Source: Muribaculaceae bacterium
Lineage (GTDB): Bacteria > Bacteroidota > Bacteroidia > Bacteroidales > Muribaculaceae
DNA length: 64,000 nt
Reading direction: 5' to 3'
Assembly (NCBI GenBank): GCA_017473615.1
Contig: JAFUKL010000034.1
Span: 1 to 64,000 of the forward strand
Part shown: piece after piece, positions 1-9,069 of the stretch
How the letters are laid out: the number at the start of each line of letters is the position of its first letter
Position numbering within the stretch: position 1 is the stretch's first letter
Notes under the pieces: model-generated
What the model saw: only the letters and a program-made list of their open reading frames with translations
Told to the model about the DNA's origin: nothing
Database searches by the model: none
Program-made: the position numbers and the translations under genes

Positions 1-2
1 CA

Positions 3-2594
3 AAGGCTGCAGGTATCACATTCAGTGAATCACAAATCGTAGTATCCAATGCTGCCACCTCTTACAATGCGTTGACAAAGCAAGCAGGTGAAGGTGGAGA
101 AGTTACATTCGGTTGGGCAAGCAACGAAGACAATATCGCGAAAGAAAATTTGGAGGTAAACGGAGAAAACTACAAGTATCTTGCAACAGCATACGTATTG
201 GTACCGGGAGGTGACACTCAACAGCTTTCAGACCTTACAATGGAAATCAAGACCGGCTTGAATGAGAATATCACATTAAACGTACCAAATGCACCTGTAC
301 AACGCAACTATCGTACCAACGTGCTTGGTAACCTGTTGACAAACCAAGCTGAATTCACCGTAGTAGTTGATCCTATCTACAGCGGCAATAATAATCTTGT
401 GGAAAAGAACTATACTGCCGGTGGCTCAAAGAGTTTGAAAGCGGTTCTTGATGAAATTTCAGCAGACAACACATTATTCCAAGCCGTAATCAATTTAGAA
501 AATGACGTAACTTGGGAAACCGGTGCCGGTCATGGTTCTACTCCATTTATTGCTGAGGGAGCAACTGTATCAAATGTTATCATAAATGGTAACGGTAATA
601 CTCTTACAGCAACAGGTTCCGGTGTAGGCTCTATCCGTATGGCTAATGGCGGTACTTTGATTCTTAATGATCTTAATGTTGTTGACGAATCTAAATCATA
701 TGATGAAGGTTCTTGGGAATTCACATATCTTGAATTTGCCGGTAAATTGGAATGTAACAACGTAACATTCAATAGCGGTATCTCTCTTGATACAGATAAT
801 GGCACAACCCTTGAAACAGCAGCTAAATTCACAAAATGTAATTTCCATTCTCCAAATAGTAGCGAATACAGCGTATGGTTCAGTAATGGTTCTGCTGAAT
901 TTGAAGGATGTACATTTACAGGAACAAGAGCATTGAAAGTACATGAATGCTATGGTACTGTGATAGAAACCGTAACTGTAAATAACTGTCTATTCCAAGA
1001 TATCAGTAAAAAACCCGGTGTTGTAATTGGAATTATTGTTGCTCCCGGTGCTCAAGGAACTTATGGAAGTTCAACATGGACAAAACCGGCAACAGCACCT
1101 GTGACTTCAATTGCTCTTACTAACAATACATTTGCAGGATGTCAAAAGGCTGATACAGAATGTGCATCTTATAAGGACTACGTATATGAATCGGATACTG
1201 ATGTAACTACATTCAATTTCAAAGAGGAAAATAACACTATTGCAGAAACTGCTACAAGTTTCGCTACTGCAGTGGCTGCTGCTAAGGATGGTGATGTGAT
1301 TACTTTCGTAGGTACAGTGAAAATGCCTGGATTTAGCGGAAAGACACTTACATTTGTGGGTGGTGATGAAACTGCTGTAATAGACCTTACATCTGCTGTA
1401 GGTTTGCAGAACGCAAATGTGAACTTCAAAAATTTAACAGTAGATAGAACTGCTAATACAAATTATACCGGATTTCAGCATACTGCTGTTGTTTCTTATG
1501 AAGATTGTGTAATAAAGGGTAAGATTTTCCTTTATGGCGCAAAAGAAACATTTAAGAATTGTACATTTGAACAAACTGCTGTTGATTACAATGTGTGGAC
1601 ATACGGTGCTAATGAGGTCGTTTTTGATGATTGTACATTTAATTGCGCAGGTAAATCGGTATTGATTTATGATGAAAACAGTGCTCATGTAGAAACCGTA
1701 ACTTTCAATAATTGTACGCTAAATGCAAGTGCACCTGCAAATGATGGTAAAGCCGCAATAGAAATTGGCTGTAGCCACTTGGTTACCGGTTGGTATACAA
1801 TTAAGATTAATAATACGGATGCTAATGGTTTTGATTTAGGTTCAGTGAGCAAAAATTCTTTATGGAATGTTAAGAATGGAGATAGAGCGACTGTGCTTGT
1901 TGATGGTGACGATGTTATCAACACTATCGAAATCGGTACAAAGGCTGAATTGATAGCGTTTGCTAACGATGTAAACGTTAACGGTAATGGTTATTACGGT
2001 AAAACTGTGGTTCTGACTGCTGATATCGATTTGGAAGGCATGGAATGGGAGCCGATAGGACAAACAGGCGGAAATGGCGTAGCAACTTACTTCCAAGGTA
2101 CATTCGATGGTGGAGGACACACTATTTCCAACTTAAAAATTTCTCAAAATAATACTTACGTAGCAGGTAACTATGCTTCCGGTTTGTTTGGCTTTGTTGA
2201 CGCAGCAGATGCAAATATCAAAAACTTGACAATTGATGGTGCTGATGTAACCGGTACTCACTGGACTGCAGTAATTGCAGGTTATTTGACCGGTAAAGTA
2301 GAGAATTGCCACGTAAAGAATGCAAAAGTTGTATGTAATCACGTAAACGGTGAGGCTTGTGGTGATAAAGCCGGAACAATTGTAGGTTATGTAAATAGTG
2401 GTATTGTGAAAAGCAGTACTGCTGCTGATTGTACTGTAGCTGCCGGACGCGATGCGGGTCAGCTTGTTGGTTGTGCTAAAGAAACTCAAGTTGAATCTGC
2501 TTCATGCACTGCAACTAATGTAGTGGTTAGTGCTACAGAGGGTTGTACAGGTGCAAACGTTCGTAACGAATTGATAGGTCGTTTGAATTATTAA
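3..2594 (+). CDS. Large secreted beta-helix protein, DUF6562-like N-terminal part and GLUG-type C-terminal repeats (5' truncated)
   Basis: The reading frame is open from the window edge, so the true start and any signal peptide lie upstream; the TTG at 72 is only an internal codon. The first ~130 residues include a PVQRNYRTNVLGNLLT stretch typical of the DUF6562 domain of Bacteroidales surface and fimbria-like proteins. The middle has repeated short strands with NNCTF/DDCTF-type motifs (for example VTFNNCTL), as expected of a right-handed beta helix. The last ~200 residues carry GLUG-like units (FDGGGHTISNLKI, GLFGFVDAADANIKNLTI). I infer a cell-surface adhesin or structural protein; the substrate is unknown. 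Two hairpins follow the stop codon. Confidence 0.75.
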   Translation, partial: KAAGITFSESQIVVSNAATSYNALTKQAGEGGEVTFGWASNEDNIAKENLEVNGENYKYLATAYVLVPGGDTQQLSDLTMEIKTGLNENITLNVPNAPVQRNYRTNVLGNLLTNQAEFTVVVDPIYSGNNNLVEKNYTAGGSKSLKAVLDEISADNTLFQAVINLENDVTWETGAGHGSTPFIAEGATVSNVIINGNGNTLTATGSGVGSIRMANGGTLILNDLNVVDESKSYDEGSWEFTYLEFAGKLECNNVTFNSGISLDTDNGTTLETAAKFTKCNFHSPNSSEYSVWFSNGSAEFEGCTFTGTRALKVHECYGTVIETVTVNNCLFQDISKKPGVVIGIIVAPGAQGTYGSSTWTKPATAPVTSIALTNNTFAGCQKADTECASYKDYVYESDTDVTTFNFKEENNTIAETATSFATAVAAAKDGDVITFVGTVKMPGFSGKTLTFVGGDETAVIDLTSAVGLQNANVNFKNLTVDRTANTNYTGFQHTAVVSYEDCVIKGKIFLYGAKETFKNCTFEQTAVDYNVWTYGANEVVFDDCTFNCAGKSVLIYDENSAHVETVTFNNCTLNASAPANDGKAAIEIGCSHLVTGWYTIKINNTDANGFDLGSVSKNSLWNVKNGDRATVLVDGDDVINTIEIGTKAELIAFANDVNVNGNGYYGKTVVLTADIDLEGMEWEPIGQTGGNGVATYFQGTFDGGGHTISNLKISQNNTYVAGNYASGLFGFVDAADANIKNLTIDGADVTGTHWTAVIAGYLTGKVENCHVKNAKVVCNHVNGEACGDKAGTIVGYVNSGIVKSSTAADCTVAAGRDAGQLVGCAKETQVESASCTATNVVVSATEGCTGANVRNELIGRLNY

Positions 2595-2682
2595 ACAACA
2601 ATTACAGGTTTGGGGGGCTTGGTTGTCCCCTAAGCCACAAATGATCGCTTTTGAGAAAATTAATAAAGTTTTAAAGTTAGGA

Positions 2683-2716
2683 TTAGCCCGACCGTGAGGT
2701 TCGGCTAATTTTTTTT
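2683..2716 (+). terminator. Probable terminator after the beta-helix gene
   Basis: An imperfect stem (TTAGCCCGACC against GGTTCGGCTAA around a GTGA loop) is followed by a run of eight T. It lies about 90 bases after the stop codon. Confidence 0.7.
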
Positions 2717-2795
2717 GATATCTAAAGTGTTGATATTTGCGCAACAAGAGAACGCTTAAAGAATAATGGATAAAGTAGAAAGCGTTAAGCAACAT

Positions 2796-2823
2796 AAAAC
2801 CCCACAAGTAATTGTGGGGTTTT
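2796..2823. terminator. Bidirectional terminator between convergent genes
   Basis: A perfect 12-bp stem AAAACCCCACAA / TTGTGGGGTTTT around a 4-base loop. It has A and T runs on both sides, so it can serve the beta-helix gene on the plus strand and the cysteine-rich peptide gene on the minus strand. Confidence 0.85.
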
Positions 2824-2847
2824 ATTAATCTATACTATGAATGTTTT

Positions 2848-3150
2848 TTATTTGTTGTTTTGGCAAGGTCTTTTATTACATTGCTTTTGTGGGCAATCGT
2901 TCTTTTGCTGTTGGCATTTAGCATTCTGTTGGCAAGCCGATTTATCGCATTTACAATCGGCGCAATCAGCAGCCTTACATTCAGTTGTACATGCCTTGCA
3001 GTCTGTGTTAGGACAATCCGCTTTATGTCTATGTGTGCATGCTGTCTTTTGTTTAGTACATGGTGCTGAGCAGGTGTTGTCGGCATAAATGGATACTGAA
3101 CCTGTGATAAGAGCTATTGCCATTATGGCACTTACAAAATATTTCTTCAT
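2848..3150 (-). CDS. Small exported cysteine-rich protein
   Basis: 100 residues. A clear signal peptide (KK followed by a hydrophobic stretch, likely cut after SVSIYA) leaves a mature protein of about 77 residues with 15 cysteines, many acidic and lysine residues, and closely spaced pairs such as CADCKC. No family is recognised. The composition suggests metal binding or a heavily disulfide-bonded periplasmic or surface peptide; this is inference. It has its own TAnnTTTG promoter motif and a terminator, so it is probably a single-gene unit. Overlapping frames on both strands are also open because of the skewed codons, but only this frame has a signal peptide and a promoter. Confidence 0.75.
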   Translation of the reverse strand: MKKYFVSAIMAIALITGSVSIYADNTCSAPCTKQKTACTHRHKADCPNTDCKACTTECKAADCADCKCDKSACQQNAKCQQQKNDCPQKQCNKRPCQNNK

Positions 3151-3180
3151 AATAATTCATTTTTAATTGTTGATACATTG

Positions 3181-3188
3181 CAAAGATA
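3181..3188 (-). promoter_or_regulatory. Promoter -7 motif for the cysteine-rich protein
   Basis: TATCTTTG on the minus strand matches the Bacteroidetes -7 consensus TAnnTTTG, about 30 bases before the start codon. No convincing -33 element was seen. Confidence 0.6.
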
Positions 3189-3267
3189 TACGTTTATGTA
3201 GTGAAATAAAATATTTTACTACATAAAAATACTCTAAAAATGTAAACTTTTTTTAAGAGCAATACGG

Positions 3268-3747
3268 TTATTTTTTTTCAATGAGGACTGTGGCATAGGC
3301 TGATATGCCTTCTTGACGTCCTGTAAACCCCAATTTTTCGGTGGTAGTGGCTTTTATGGAAATGTCATCGATTTCGCAGCCGATACATGCCGCAAGTTCT
3401 TCTTGCATGGATGGAATGTGCGGGTTGATTTTAGGTTGCTCTGCGCAGATGGTAATGTCGGCGTTGCCGAAAGCGTATCCTTTCTCCCGTAGCAACGTCA
3501 TAACTTCTTTCAGTAATTTGCGGCTGTCTATACCTTTGAATCTCGGATCGGTATCGGGGAAGTGATAGCCTATGTCACGCATATTGGCAGCACCTAAGAT
3601 TGCGTCACATAATGCGTGAATCGCCACATCGGCATCGCTGTGTCCTAACAAACCGAGCGAATGGGGGATTTTTACTCCGCAGAGCCATAAGTCCCGTCCT
3701 TCGACGAGACGGTGTACGTCAAATCCCATGCCTACGCGAATCTTCAT
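3268..3747 (-). CDS. ispF: 2-C-methyl-D-erythritol 2,4-cyclodiphosphate synthase
   Basis: 159 residues, the normal IspF length. The enzyme cyclises CDP-methylerythritol 2-phosphate to MEcPP with release of CMP in the non-mevalonate isoprenoid pathway; it is a cytosolic trimer. The metal-binding set is visible: D10 and H12 in GMGFDVHRL, and H44 shortly after GHSDADV. The substrate-binding region KATTTEKLGFTGR is also intact near the C-terminus. It lies 15 bases after porV and is probably co-transcribed with porU and porV. The same porU-porV-ispF order is known in Porphyromonas gingivalis. Confidence 0.95.
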   Translation of the reverse strand: MKIRVGMGFDVHRLVEGRDLWLCGVKIPHSLGLLGHSDADVAIHALCDAILGAANMRDIGYHFPDTDPRFKGIDSRKLLKEVMTLLREKGYAFGNADITICAEQPKINPHIPSMQEELAACIGCEIDDISIKATTTEKLGFTGRQEGISAYATVLIEKK

Positions 3748-3762
3748 TTTAGAATCTGTTTT

Positions 3763-4956
3763 TTAGTTTCCTCCGAATAGATTTTTGAGACCGTCCATGT
3801 CAAATGTGAGAGTGAAACGCAGCGTCTGGTCGAGCGGACTGCTTTGTGCCGTAGCGATCATGTATGCTGCATCCAATCGCAAGATGTTCAACGCAAATCC
3901 CGCACCAAGCCCGAAGTATTGCCTGTTGCCTTTAAATTCGCTTTCATGGTAGTATCCGCCTCTTAGGAAGAATTGTTGATTGTAGCTGTATTCAGCGCCT
4001 ATTGAATAGTTTATTTCTTTAAGTTCCTCGCTGAATCCTCCCGGAGCATCGCTGAACGAATTAAAAATACCGCTTATAGGTGACATGTCTTTCCATTCTT
4101 GGACTGCATCTTCGTAAGCAATTTGGTCTTCATAATCGCTCAAGCGAGGTTTGGTGGGTACAAGCAATTTGTTCAAGTCCAAACCGAGGGCGAGAGTGTG
4201 ATAGTCGGCGAGAGGGAACATAAACATAGTTCCCAAACGAAGTGTAGTGGGCAGGAATGCAGGTTCGTTACCGCCGCTGTAGGACACTTTGCTACCTATA
4301 TTGGAAATATTGAAACCTAACGACCATTGACACTCATTGCGTCCTATGATAGGATATGTGGTGTAATATCCCGATATGTCGGCAGCAAAGGCAGAAGCAC
4401 CTTTGGTGTCGTCGCTTGACATGGATTCATCGAATGCCAAGTCGGAATAGATGTAACGTAATGCCACACCCATAGAGAAACTCTCTGATAGTTTTCTTGA
4501 ATAGCCCAAGTCTATCGCCATTTCAAACGGATTGATGGAGTTGATAAGACTTCCTCCGTCATCGCTCATCTGCACTTCGCCAAGTGAGAAATATCGCAGT
4601 GATGCGCTGATTGCCTGGTTGTCTTCGTTGCCTAATTTCCAGTAACCGGCAAGGTTGGCAAGATAGATGTCATTTACAAGTTTTCTAAGCCAAGGTGTGT
4701 AGGATATGGAAACGCCTGCTTTGCTGTAGGCGAAGGCATACTTTGAGGGATTCCAGAATTGAGAGTTGGCATCGGGGTCGGTGGCTGCTCCGAGATCTCC
4801 CATCGAGGCACCTCGGGCATCGGGGATAATGCTTAATGACGTCACGCCTGTAGTGATGGGGTTAAACTCATTCTTTGCCGATTCTTGTGCTGATGCTGTG
4901 TGTGGCAGAGCGCATATAACAATCAGTATTATTGCTATTTTTGTTAATGTTTTCAT
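3763..4956 (-). CDS. porV: Type IX secretion system outer-membrane protein PorV
   Basis: 397 residues with a signal peptide (cut near TASAQ) and the PorV opening FNPITTGVTSLSIIPDARGASMGDLGAA. That is quoted here as family pattern: FNPITTGVTSL, then PDARGASMGD. The rest alternates short amphipathic strands, as in the FadL-like 14-strand barrel of PorV. PorV shuttles type IX cargo proteins from the translocon to the PorU sortase on the outer membrane. It sits directly downstream of porU, as in P. gingivalis. A copy of the dispersed repeat lies between the two genes. Confidence 0.92.
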   Translation of the reverse strand: MKTLTKIAIILIVICALPHTASAQESAKNEFNPITTGVTSLSIIPDARGASMGDLGAATDPDANSQFWNPSKYAFAYSKAGVSISYTPWLRKLVNDIYLANLAGYWKLGNEDNQAISASLRYFSLGEVQMSDDGGSLINSINPFEMAIDLGYSRKLSESFSMGVALRYIYSDLAFDESMSSDDTKGASAFAADISGYYTTYPIIGRNECQWSLGFNISNIGSKVSYSGGNEPAFLPTTLRLGTMFMFPLADYHTLALGLDLNKLLVPTKPRLSDYEDQIAYEDAVQEWKDMSPISGIFNSFSDAPGGFSEELKEINYSIGAEYSYNQQFFLRGGYYHESEFKGNRQYFGLGAGFALNILRLDAAYMIATAQSSPLDQTLRFTLTFDMDGLKNLFGGN

Positions 4957-5017
4957 TTGAGATCGAATTATATATGATATAACCGCGTTTTTGCTGAATT
5001 ATTGTATATGTGGTGTT

Positions 5018-5040
5018 AGAATCTGTTTAAAATTTTCTTG
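5018..5040. repeat. Dispersed repeat copy overlapping the porU stop codon
   Basis: AGAATCTGTTTAAAATTTTC continues to TTG at 5040 and is identical over 23 bases to the left end of the 20008-20204 element. The last codons and the stop of porU (minus strand) lie inside it. A partial copy, AGAATCTGTTTT, starts at 3751 between porV and ispF. Confidence 0.75.
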
Positions 5041-8000
5041 ATTCCTCTCCGTGTGAGATACTATTTTTCTCATCGAGTACTATAATCGAAATAGGAGCGG
5101 TAACGCCCTTGCCGCTATCACAGTCGAATGTGGCGAACAAGAAATATCTTCCCGGTTTCACTCGGTTTCCGCTGTTGTCTTTCAAATCCCATGAGAATGA
5201 TGCTCCCGAATTCTTTTTAACGGCGATTATATTGTTGGCGTTGTCTCGTATGTGCAATGAAGAGGCTGATATATTATAATCGCTGTCGATGGCTAGTTCT
5301 ATACTTGTGCGTGCGACATCGCTTGACGCTGCGAGAGTGCATTTGATATTCTTATCGACGACGTTGAATATTACTTCCTTGCTTGAAGTGTTACCCGCCA
5401 TGTCGCTTATTTCTAAACGGGCGGTGTGCTTTCCGTTCGTCAAATTATGCAGAGATAAACTGCCTTTTACCGACTTACCGTTGTTCTCGGCTTGCGTGTA
5501 GTTGCTCAATGACGGTATGTTGACTTTCCCGTTGTCTATGATAAGTCTCATAGCACCCTGAATATCATCGGGTTTTGTGTTAATGGAATTATCATCGGCT
5601 GCCTCGAAAGATATGACAGGACTGCTTGACGCATATACGTTGCCGTCGGTGTTTTGTCCGTCTATGAGAATGCTTGTGATTTCCGGAGGTGTGTTATCAT
5701 CGATTTTCACGGAATTGTCATAAGGACTTATCGTGAATCTCTCCTCGCATCCCGAAACGATTCTGTTGTCCCGGCTTTTTGCGAATACGGTTATAAGGCA
5801 CGTGTCATTTGCTGCCATGCAGTTTTGCGGCAGAGTGATGCTTATGCTGAATTTTCCGTCGACTACCGTACCTGTGGCATGGCATAGTTTTTCTCTCGGA
5901 TAATATGATTCGAATGTTTCTTTGGTGTTGGGCTTCGTTAAGGTCTTATAATGAGCGTTCTTATCATATATGGTTAAAGTCACATCCCCGTTGAATGATG
6001 TATCGATGATACCCGCAGCATCATTCACTGTGCCGGTGACTACTGCTGTAGAGAGCGGCGATAGGGTGATGCTGTCGTTTCCTGCCTGTATCCCATTGAT
6101 GGTTGTTATCTTACATAGGTTCTTCGGGAAACGGAATTTAACAGCGGGATCGCCAAACAGTGTGAAACTCAATTTGTTGTAATTGTATGCTGTCCCGAAT
6201 GATTTTTTTGCCTCCATTGCAGCCTCTCCAATAGTGCGGTAACTGCCGTCTTCCTTAAGAGTGAAAAGCAACTCGCTTAACGCCTTGTTCAACTTGTCGT
6301 TCTGTGTGGAATATACGGTGCGTGCCGCCGACAGCACTCCGATACCACCGCCGTCGGGTGTGAGTACGATGTTTTCGCTTATGGAGCATCCGTCATTATC
6401 GAATTGCGCCGTTTCACACGCTGCTATGGAGAAGAAAGGCAGGTAGGGATATTTCACCGATTGTACTTTAGGGCTTGTCCAAAGTCTGTTACCTCGCGTG
6501 AATGCTATAGCACTTGCATGCCCTATGTAGGATACGTAAGCCACACCTTCTTTCAAAAGGGATTCAAGTCTTATTCTTCCCCAATTCTCCGTACCGTTGG
6601 TGTTGGATTCCAAATTGGATATGTTGTACCATTCCTGATAGATTTTTGCAATGTTGAGTGCATTGCCTATTGCGCTGCGTATGGTGTCCTCGACGCCAAT
6701 GGCTTGTATTGTGTGTAAGTTGTTGTCGCCTTGGTCTGCCATTATGAGTATGTTGCTGCGCCATGTCTCGGAGTTGTCACTGATGATGTAATCGATTGTC
6801 TTGGTGATGGCAGCTTCGGCATCTTCAACGGTTTTGGCGGGAATGCGCCCTACGCTTATCGACAATATATCGGTAGGGATGGATTTGCCGGAATTGTCGG
6901 CAAGAAAACCGAAATAATCATCGGTGGTGTAAGATGACACATTGCCATGACTGTCGCTGCTTTGGTATGTAAGGAGTTGATTTTCGCTTTTTCCGCCGTT
7001 TAACCGTCGATTGTCGTAAGAACCGCATCCTAATAGTAACAGGTATTTCAATTTGTCGGGATTGCGGTCGTAAAGCATTTTCATGAATAAACGGTATGCT
7101 GTAGCATCTTGCGCACCTGATGAAAATTCGTTGAAGATGAGTTCTTCCTCGGCTGTTAATACATCAAAATTGTCGTGTGAACGGTGCAGCTCGGCAAGTT
7201 TTTCGGCTTGTTCCTTGAAATTCTTAGGGTAAATGATAACCATGTCGGGAGTCGTCTCGCCGTGGAGGTTTTGATTGTTTATAATACCCTCTATTGTTAC
7301 TTGCTTCAGGGATTCCGCCGGCTTGAACGCTACGAAATGTCCCCATGCTGCTGTTGTCTCAGGGCGGAAACTGACATCGCTGCCATTTCCGTCAAGGATG
7401 TATTGCGACTTTGGAGAACCGGTGGTTACATCCCACACGATAACAGTTTTTTGTGTATTCTTGATAATGATATTCTTGTTTGTATCGGAATTGGCAAGAA
7501 TCATACGCATCTGTGTGCTGTCTGCGGGAAATTCGTTCCTTTTTATATAGGAGACGGAGTAGCAATCTAATCGGGCATTGTTAATGCCGGTGTCCTCAAT
7601 GTCTATTCTTAACGAATAGTTCTCGGAAACATCGATACCGGAAGTGATGCCCACCGGAGAGCATATCTCAAACTCATGATAGTAGCCTATTTTCGACAGC
7701 GTGTTTGAAGACAATGGAATGTCGACGGAATTGATGCTTGCCGATACAGTAGAGCTTGCATCTACGTTACTGCCTATGGAAAAGGCGAGAGTAACGGGGG
7801 TGTTTGCGATGAGGTGGGGCATCTTAAACGTTAATTCGTAATCTTCAAGAAGATTTTCCCCGTAAAACGTTTTTCCGCTGTTTAAGAAAGAGAACAACTC
7901 TTTGTTGTGGAATACGTAGTCGTAACTCTGTTCTATATCTGTGGTGCTCTCGGTGTTTGCGGCTGTAACGGCATCTGCTACGTTCAATGGTTGATATGTG

Positions 8001-8434
8001 TCGCTGTCGGTGATGAAATAGTATCCGTATTTTGAATAGGGATTGACTTTCCCGATGAAATACGGATTGCCATCGATAGTGTTGATTTGCAACTCTGTTG
8101 CCCCATGTGCATAGAAGAATATTTTGCCGTTATGGATTGTTACAGGCACTTGTGACAGGTCGTCGGGAAGTGCGGTTGTGAGAACTTCATCAAGAACATA
8201 TCCGCCTCTTCCGAATACTTTTACGCTGTTAATGTCATTGAATCCCATTAAAGAGAGTTGTTCTTCGGTTATTTCATGAACGCCTGTTTCGCTCACTCTT
8301 ATTTTAGCCCATTTGCCGTGTGTCAACTTGGATTCTGTGGTGAAGTGATTTGATGGCAGTGCAAAAGCAGATGCCGAATTCCACAGCATAACCATTGATA
8401 ATATGCAGCAGTAAAGTGTTGTCCTTGTGTTCAT
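5027..8434 (-). CDS. porU: Type IX secretion system sortase PorU
   Basis: 1135 residues from the ATG at 8434; a TTG three codons upstream is a weaker start. A signal peptide is followed by a long N-terminal beta region and a gingipain-type (C25) peptidase domain. Catalytic residues by position are H639 (SYIGHASA) and C673 (AACETAQFDNDG). The tail has Ig-like beta domains with a FlgD-like stretch (SFSWDLKDNSGNRVKPG). PorU removes the C-terminal signal of type IX cargo and attaches A-LPS at the cell surface. Length is close to the P. gingivalis protein (~1158). The stop codon falls within a dispersed repeat, so the last residues may differ from relatives. Confidence 0.93.
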   Translation of the reverse strand: MNTRTTLYCCILSMVMLWNSASAFALPSNHFTTESKLTHGKWAKIRVSETGVHEITEEQLSLMGFNDINSVKVFGRGGYVLDEVLTTALPDDLSQVPVTIHNGKIFFYAHGATELQINTIDGNPYFIGKVNPYSKYGYYFITDSDTYQPLNVADAVTAANTESTTDIEQSYDYVFHNKELFSFLNSGKTFYGENLLEDYELTFKMPHLIANTPVTLAFSIGSNVDASSTVSASINSVDIPLSSNTLSKIGYYHEFEICSPVGITSGIDVSENYSLRIDIEDTGINNARLDCYSVSYIKRNEFPADSTQMRMILANSDTNKNIIIKNTQKTVIVWDVTTGSPKSQYILDGNGSDVSFRPETTAAWGHFVAFKPAESLKQVTIEGIINNQNLHGETTPDMVIIYPKNFKEQAEKLAELHRSHDNFDVLTAEEELIFNEFSSGAQDATAYRLFMKMLYDRNPDKLKYLLLLGCGSYDNRRLNGGKSENQLLTYQSSDSHGNVSSYTTDDYFGFLADNSGKSIPTDILSISVGRIPAKTVEDAEAAITKTIDYIISDNSETWRSNILIMADQGDNNLHTIQAIGVEDTIRSAIGNALNIAKIYQEWYNISNLESNTNGTENWGRIRLESLLKEGVAYVSYIGHASAIAFTRGNRLWTSPKVQSVKYPYLPFFSIAACETAQFDNDGCSISENIVLTPDGGGIGVLSAARTVYSTQNDKLNKALSELLFTLKEDGSYRTIGEAAMEAKKSFGTAYNYNKLSFTLFGDPAVKFRFPKNLCKITTINGIQAGNDSITLSPLSTAVVTGTVNDAAGIIDTSFNGDVTLTIYDKNAHYKTLTKPNTKETFESYYPREKLCHATGTVVDGKFSISITLPQNCMAANDTCLITVFAKSRDNRIVSGCEERFTISPYDNSVKIDDNTPPEITSILIDGQNTDGNVYASSSPVISFEAADDNSINTKPDDIQGAMRLIIDNGKVNIPSLSNYTQAENNGKSVKGSLSLHNLTNGKHTARLEISDMAGNTSSKEVIFNVVDKNIKCTLAASSDVARTSIELAIDSDYNISASSLHIRDNANNIIAVKKNSGASFSWDLKDNSGNRVKPGRYFLFATFDCDSGKGVTAPISIIVLDEKNSISHGEESRKF

Positions 8435-8467
8435 TGGTGACAAGTTGATGTATTTGACTATGATATG

Positions 8468-9058
8468 TTATTTAACCTTGAAGTGCAGAACTTCAAGACT
8501 GTCTAATTTTCCGCTTATGGTGCTGTTTATGGTTAAGGGAAAAGCTCCGTCCTGCCGATAACCAGTAAACAGTATGTCTCCTATTTTGAATGTGAAATAC
8601 TTGCTTAACTCTTCAATTAAAGAATCAATGTCTAAAATCATATCTGCAAGCAGGGTTTCGGATATGACTTCGCCATTCTGCTCTAAATGGAGAACCGTAT
8701 TATCGGATAGGTTGCAATTCTCCACGGGGATAAAGTCTCCTAAAACAGCCGAGCCATCGAATGCGTTCTTGATAGAATCATCGTATGCTATTGTTGCAGA
8801 ACCGCTGAAATCATGTGCTTCAATGCATAATCCTACGGTAACGGCGTCGTAATAGCGCGGAGCGAAACGCTTGGCAATATTCTTGCCTAAACGGTTTATC
8901 CTCACCGCCAAAGCCGGGTGTGCAATGAATTTGTCGGCAAAATCGGGCAGGAACAATGGCTTTCCGTCTTTAAGTAAAGACGAATCTGCCATGAGATATA
9001 CCGACGGAGTTTCTTTGGCGTCATTCTTGTAATTACCCTTAATGCCGATTACTTTCAT
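8468..9058 (-). CDS. Fumarylacetoacetate hydrolase family protein
   Basis: 196 residues, the size of the short FAH-fold proteins found in many Bacteroidales. Recognisable blocks include a HPALAVRINRLGK region, GLCIEAHDF, and a C-terminal FKIGDILFTG that corresponds to the LxxGDIIxTGTP block of the family. The FAH fold usually binds Mg or Ca and cleaves C-C bonds in acylpyruvates or decarboxylates oxaloacetate; the substrate here cannot be told. It lies between rex and porU on the same strand with short gaps, so co-transcription with rex is likely. Confidence 0.7.
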   Translation of the reverse strand: MKVIGIKGNYKNDAKETPSVYLMADSSLLKDGKPLFLPDFADKFIAHPALAVRINRLGKNIAKRFAPRYYDAVTVGLCIEAHDFSGSATIAYDDSIKNAFDGSAVLGDFIPVENCNLSDNTVLHLEQNGEVISETLLADMILDIDSLIEELSKYFTFKIGDILFTGYRQDGAFPLTINSTISGKLDSLEVLHFKVK

Positions 9059-9069
9059 TGTGCAACGTG

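Noticed and set aside
2812..3088. Other open frames overlapping the cysteine-rich peptide gene
   Set aside because: They are side effects of the Cys/Lys-rich codons; only the 2848-3150 minus frame has a signal peptide and promoter.
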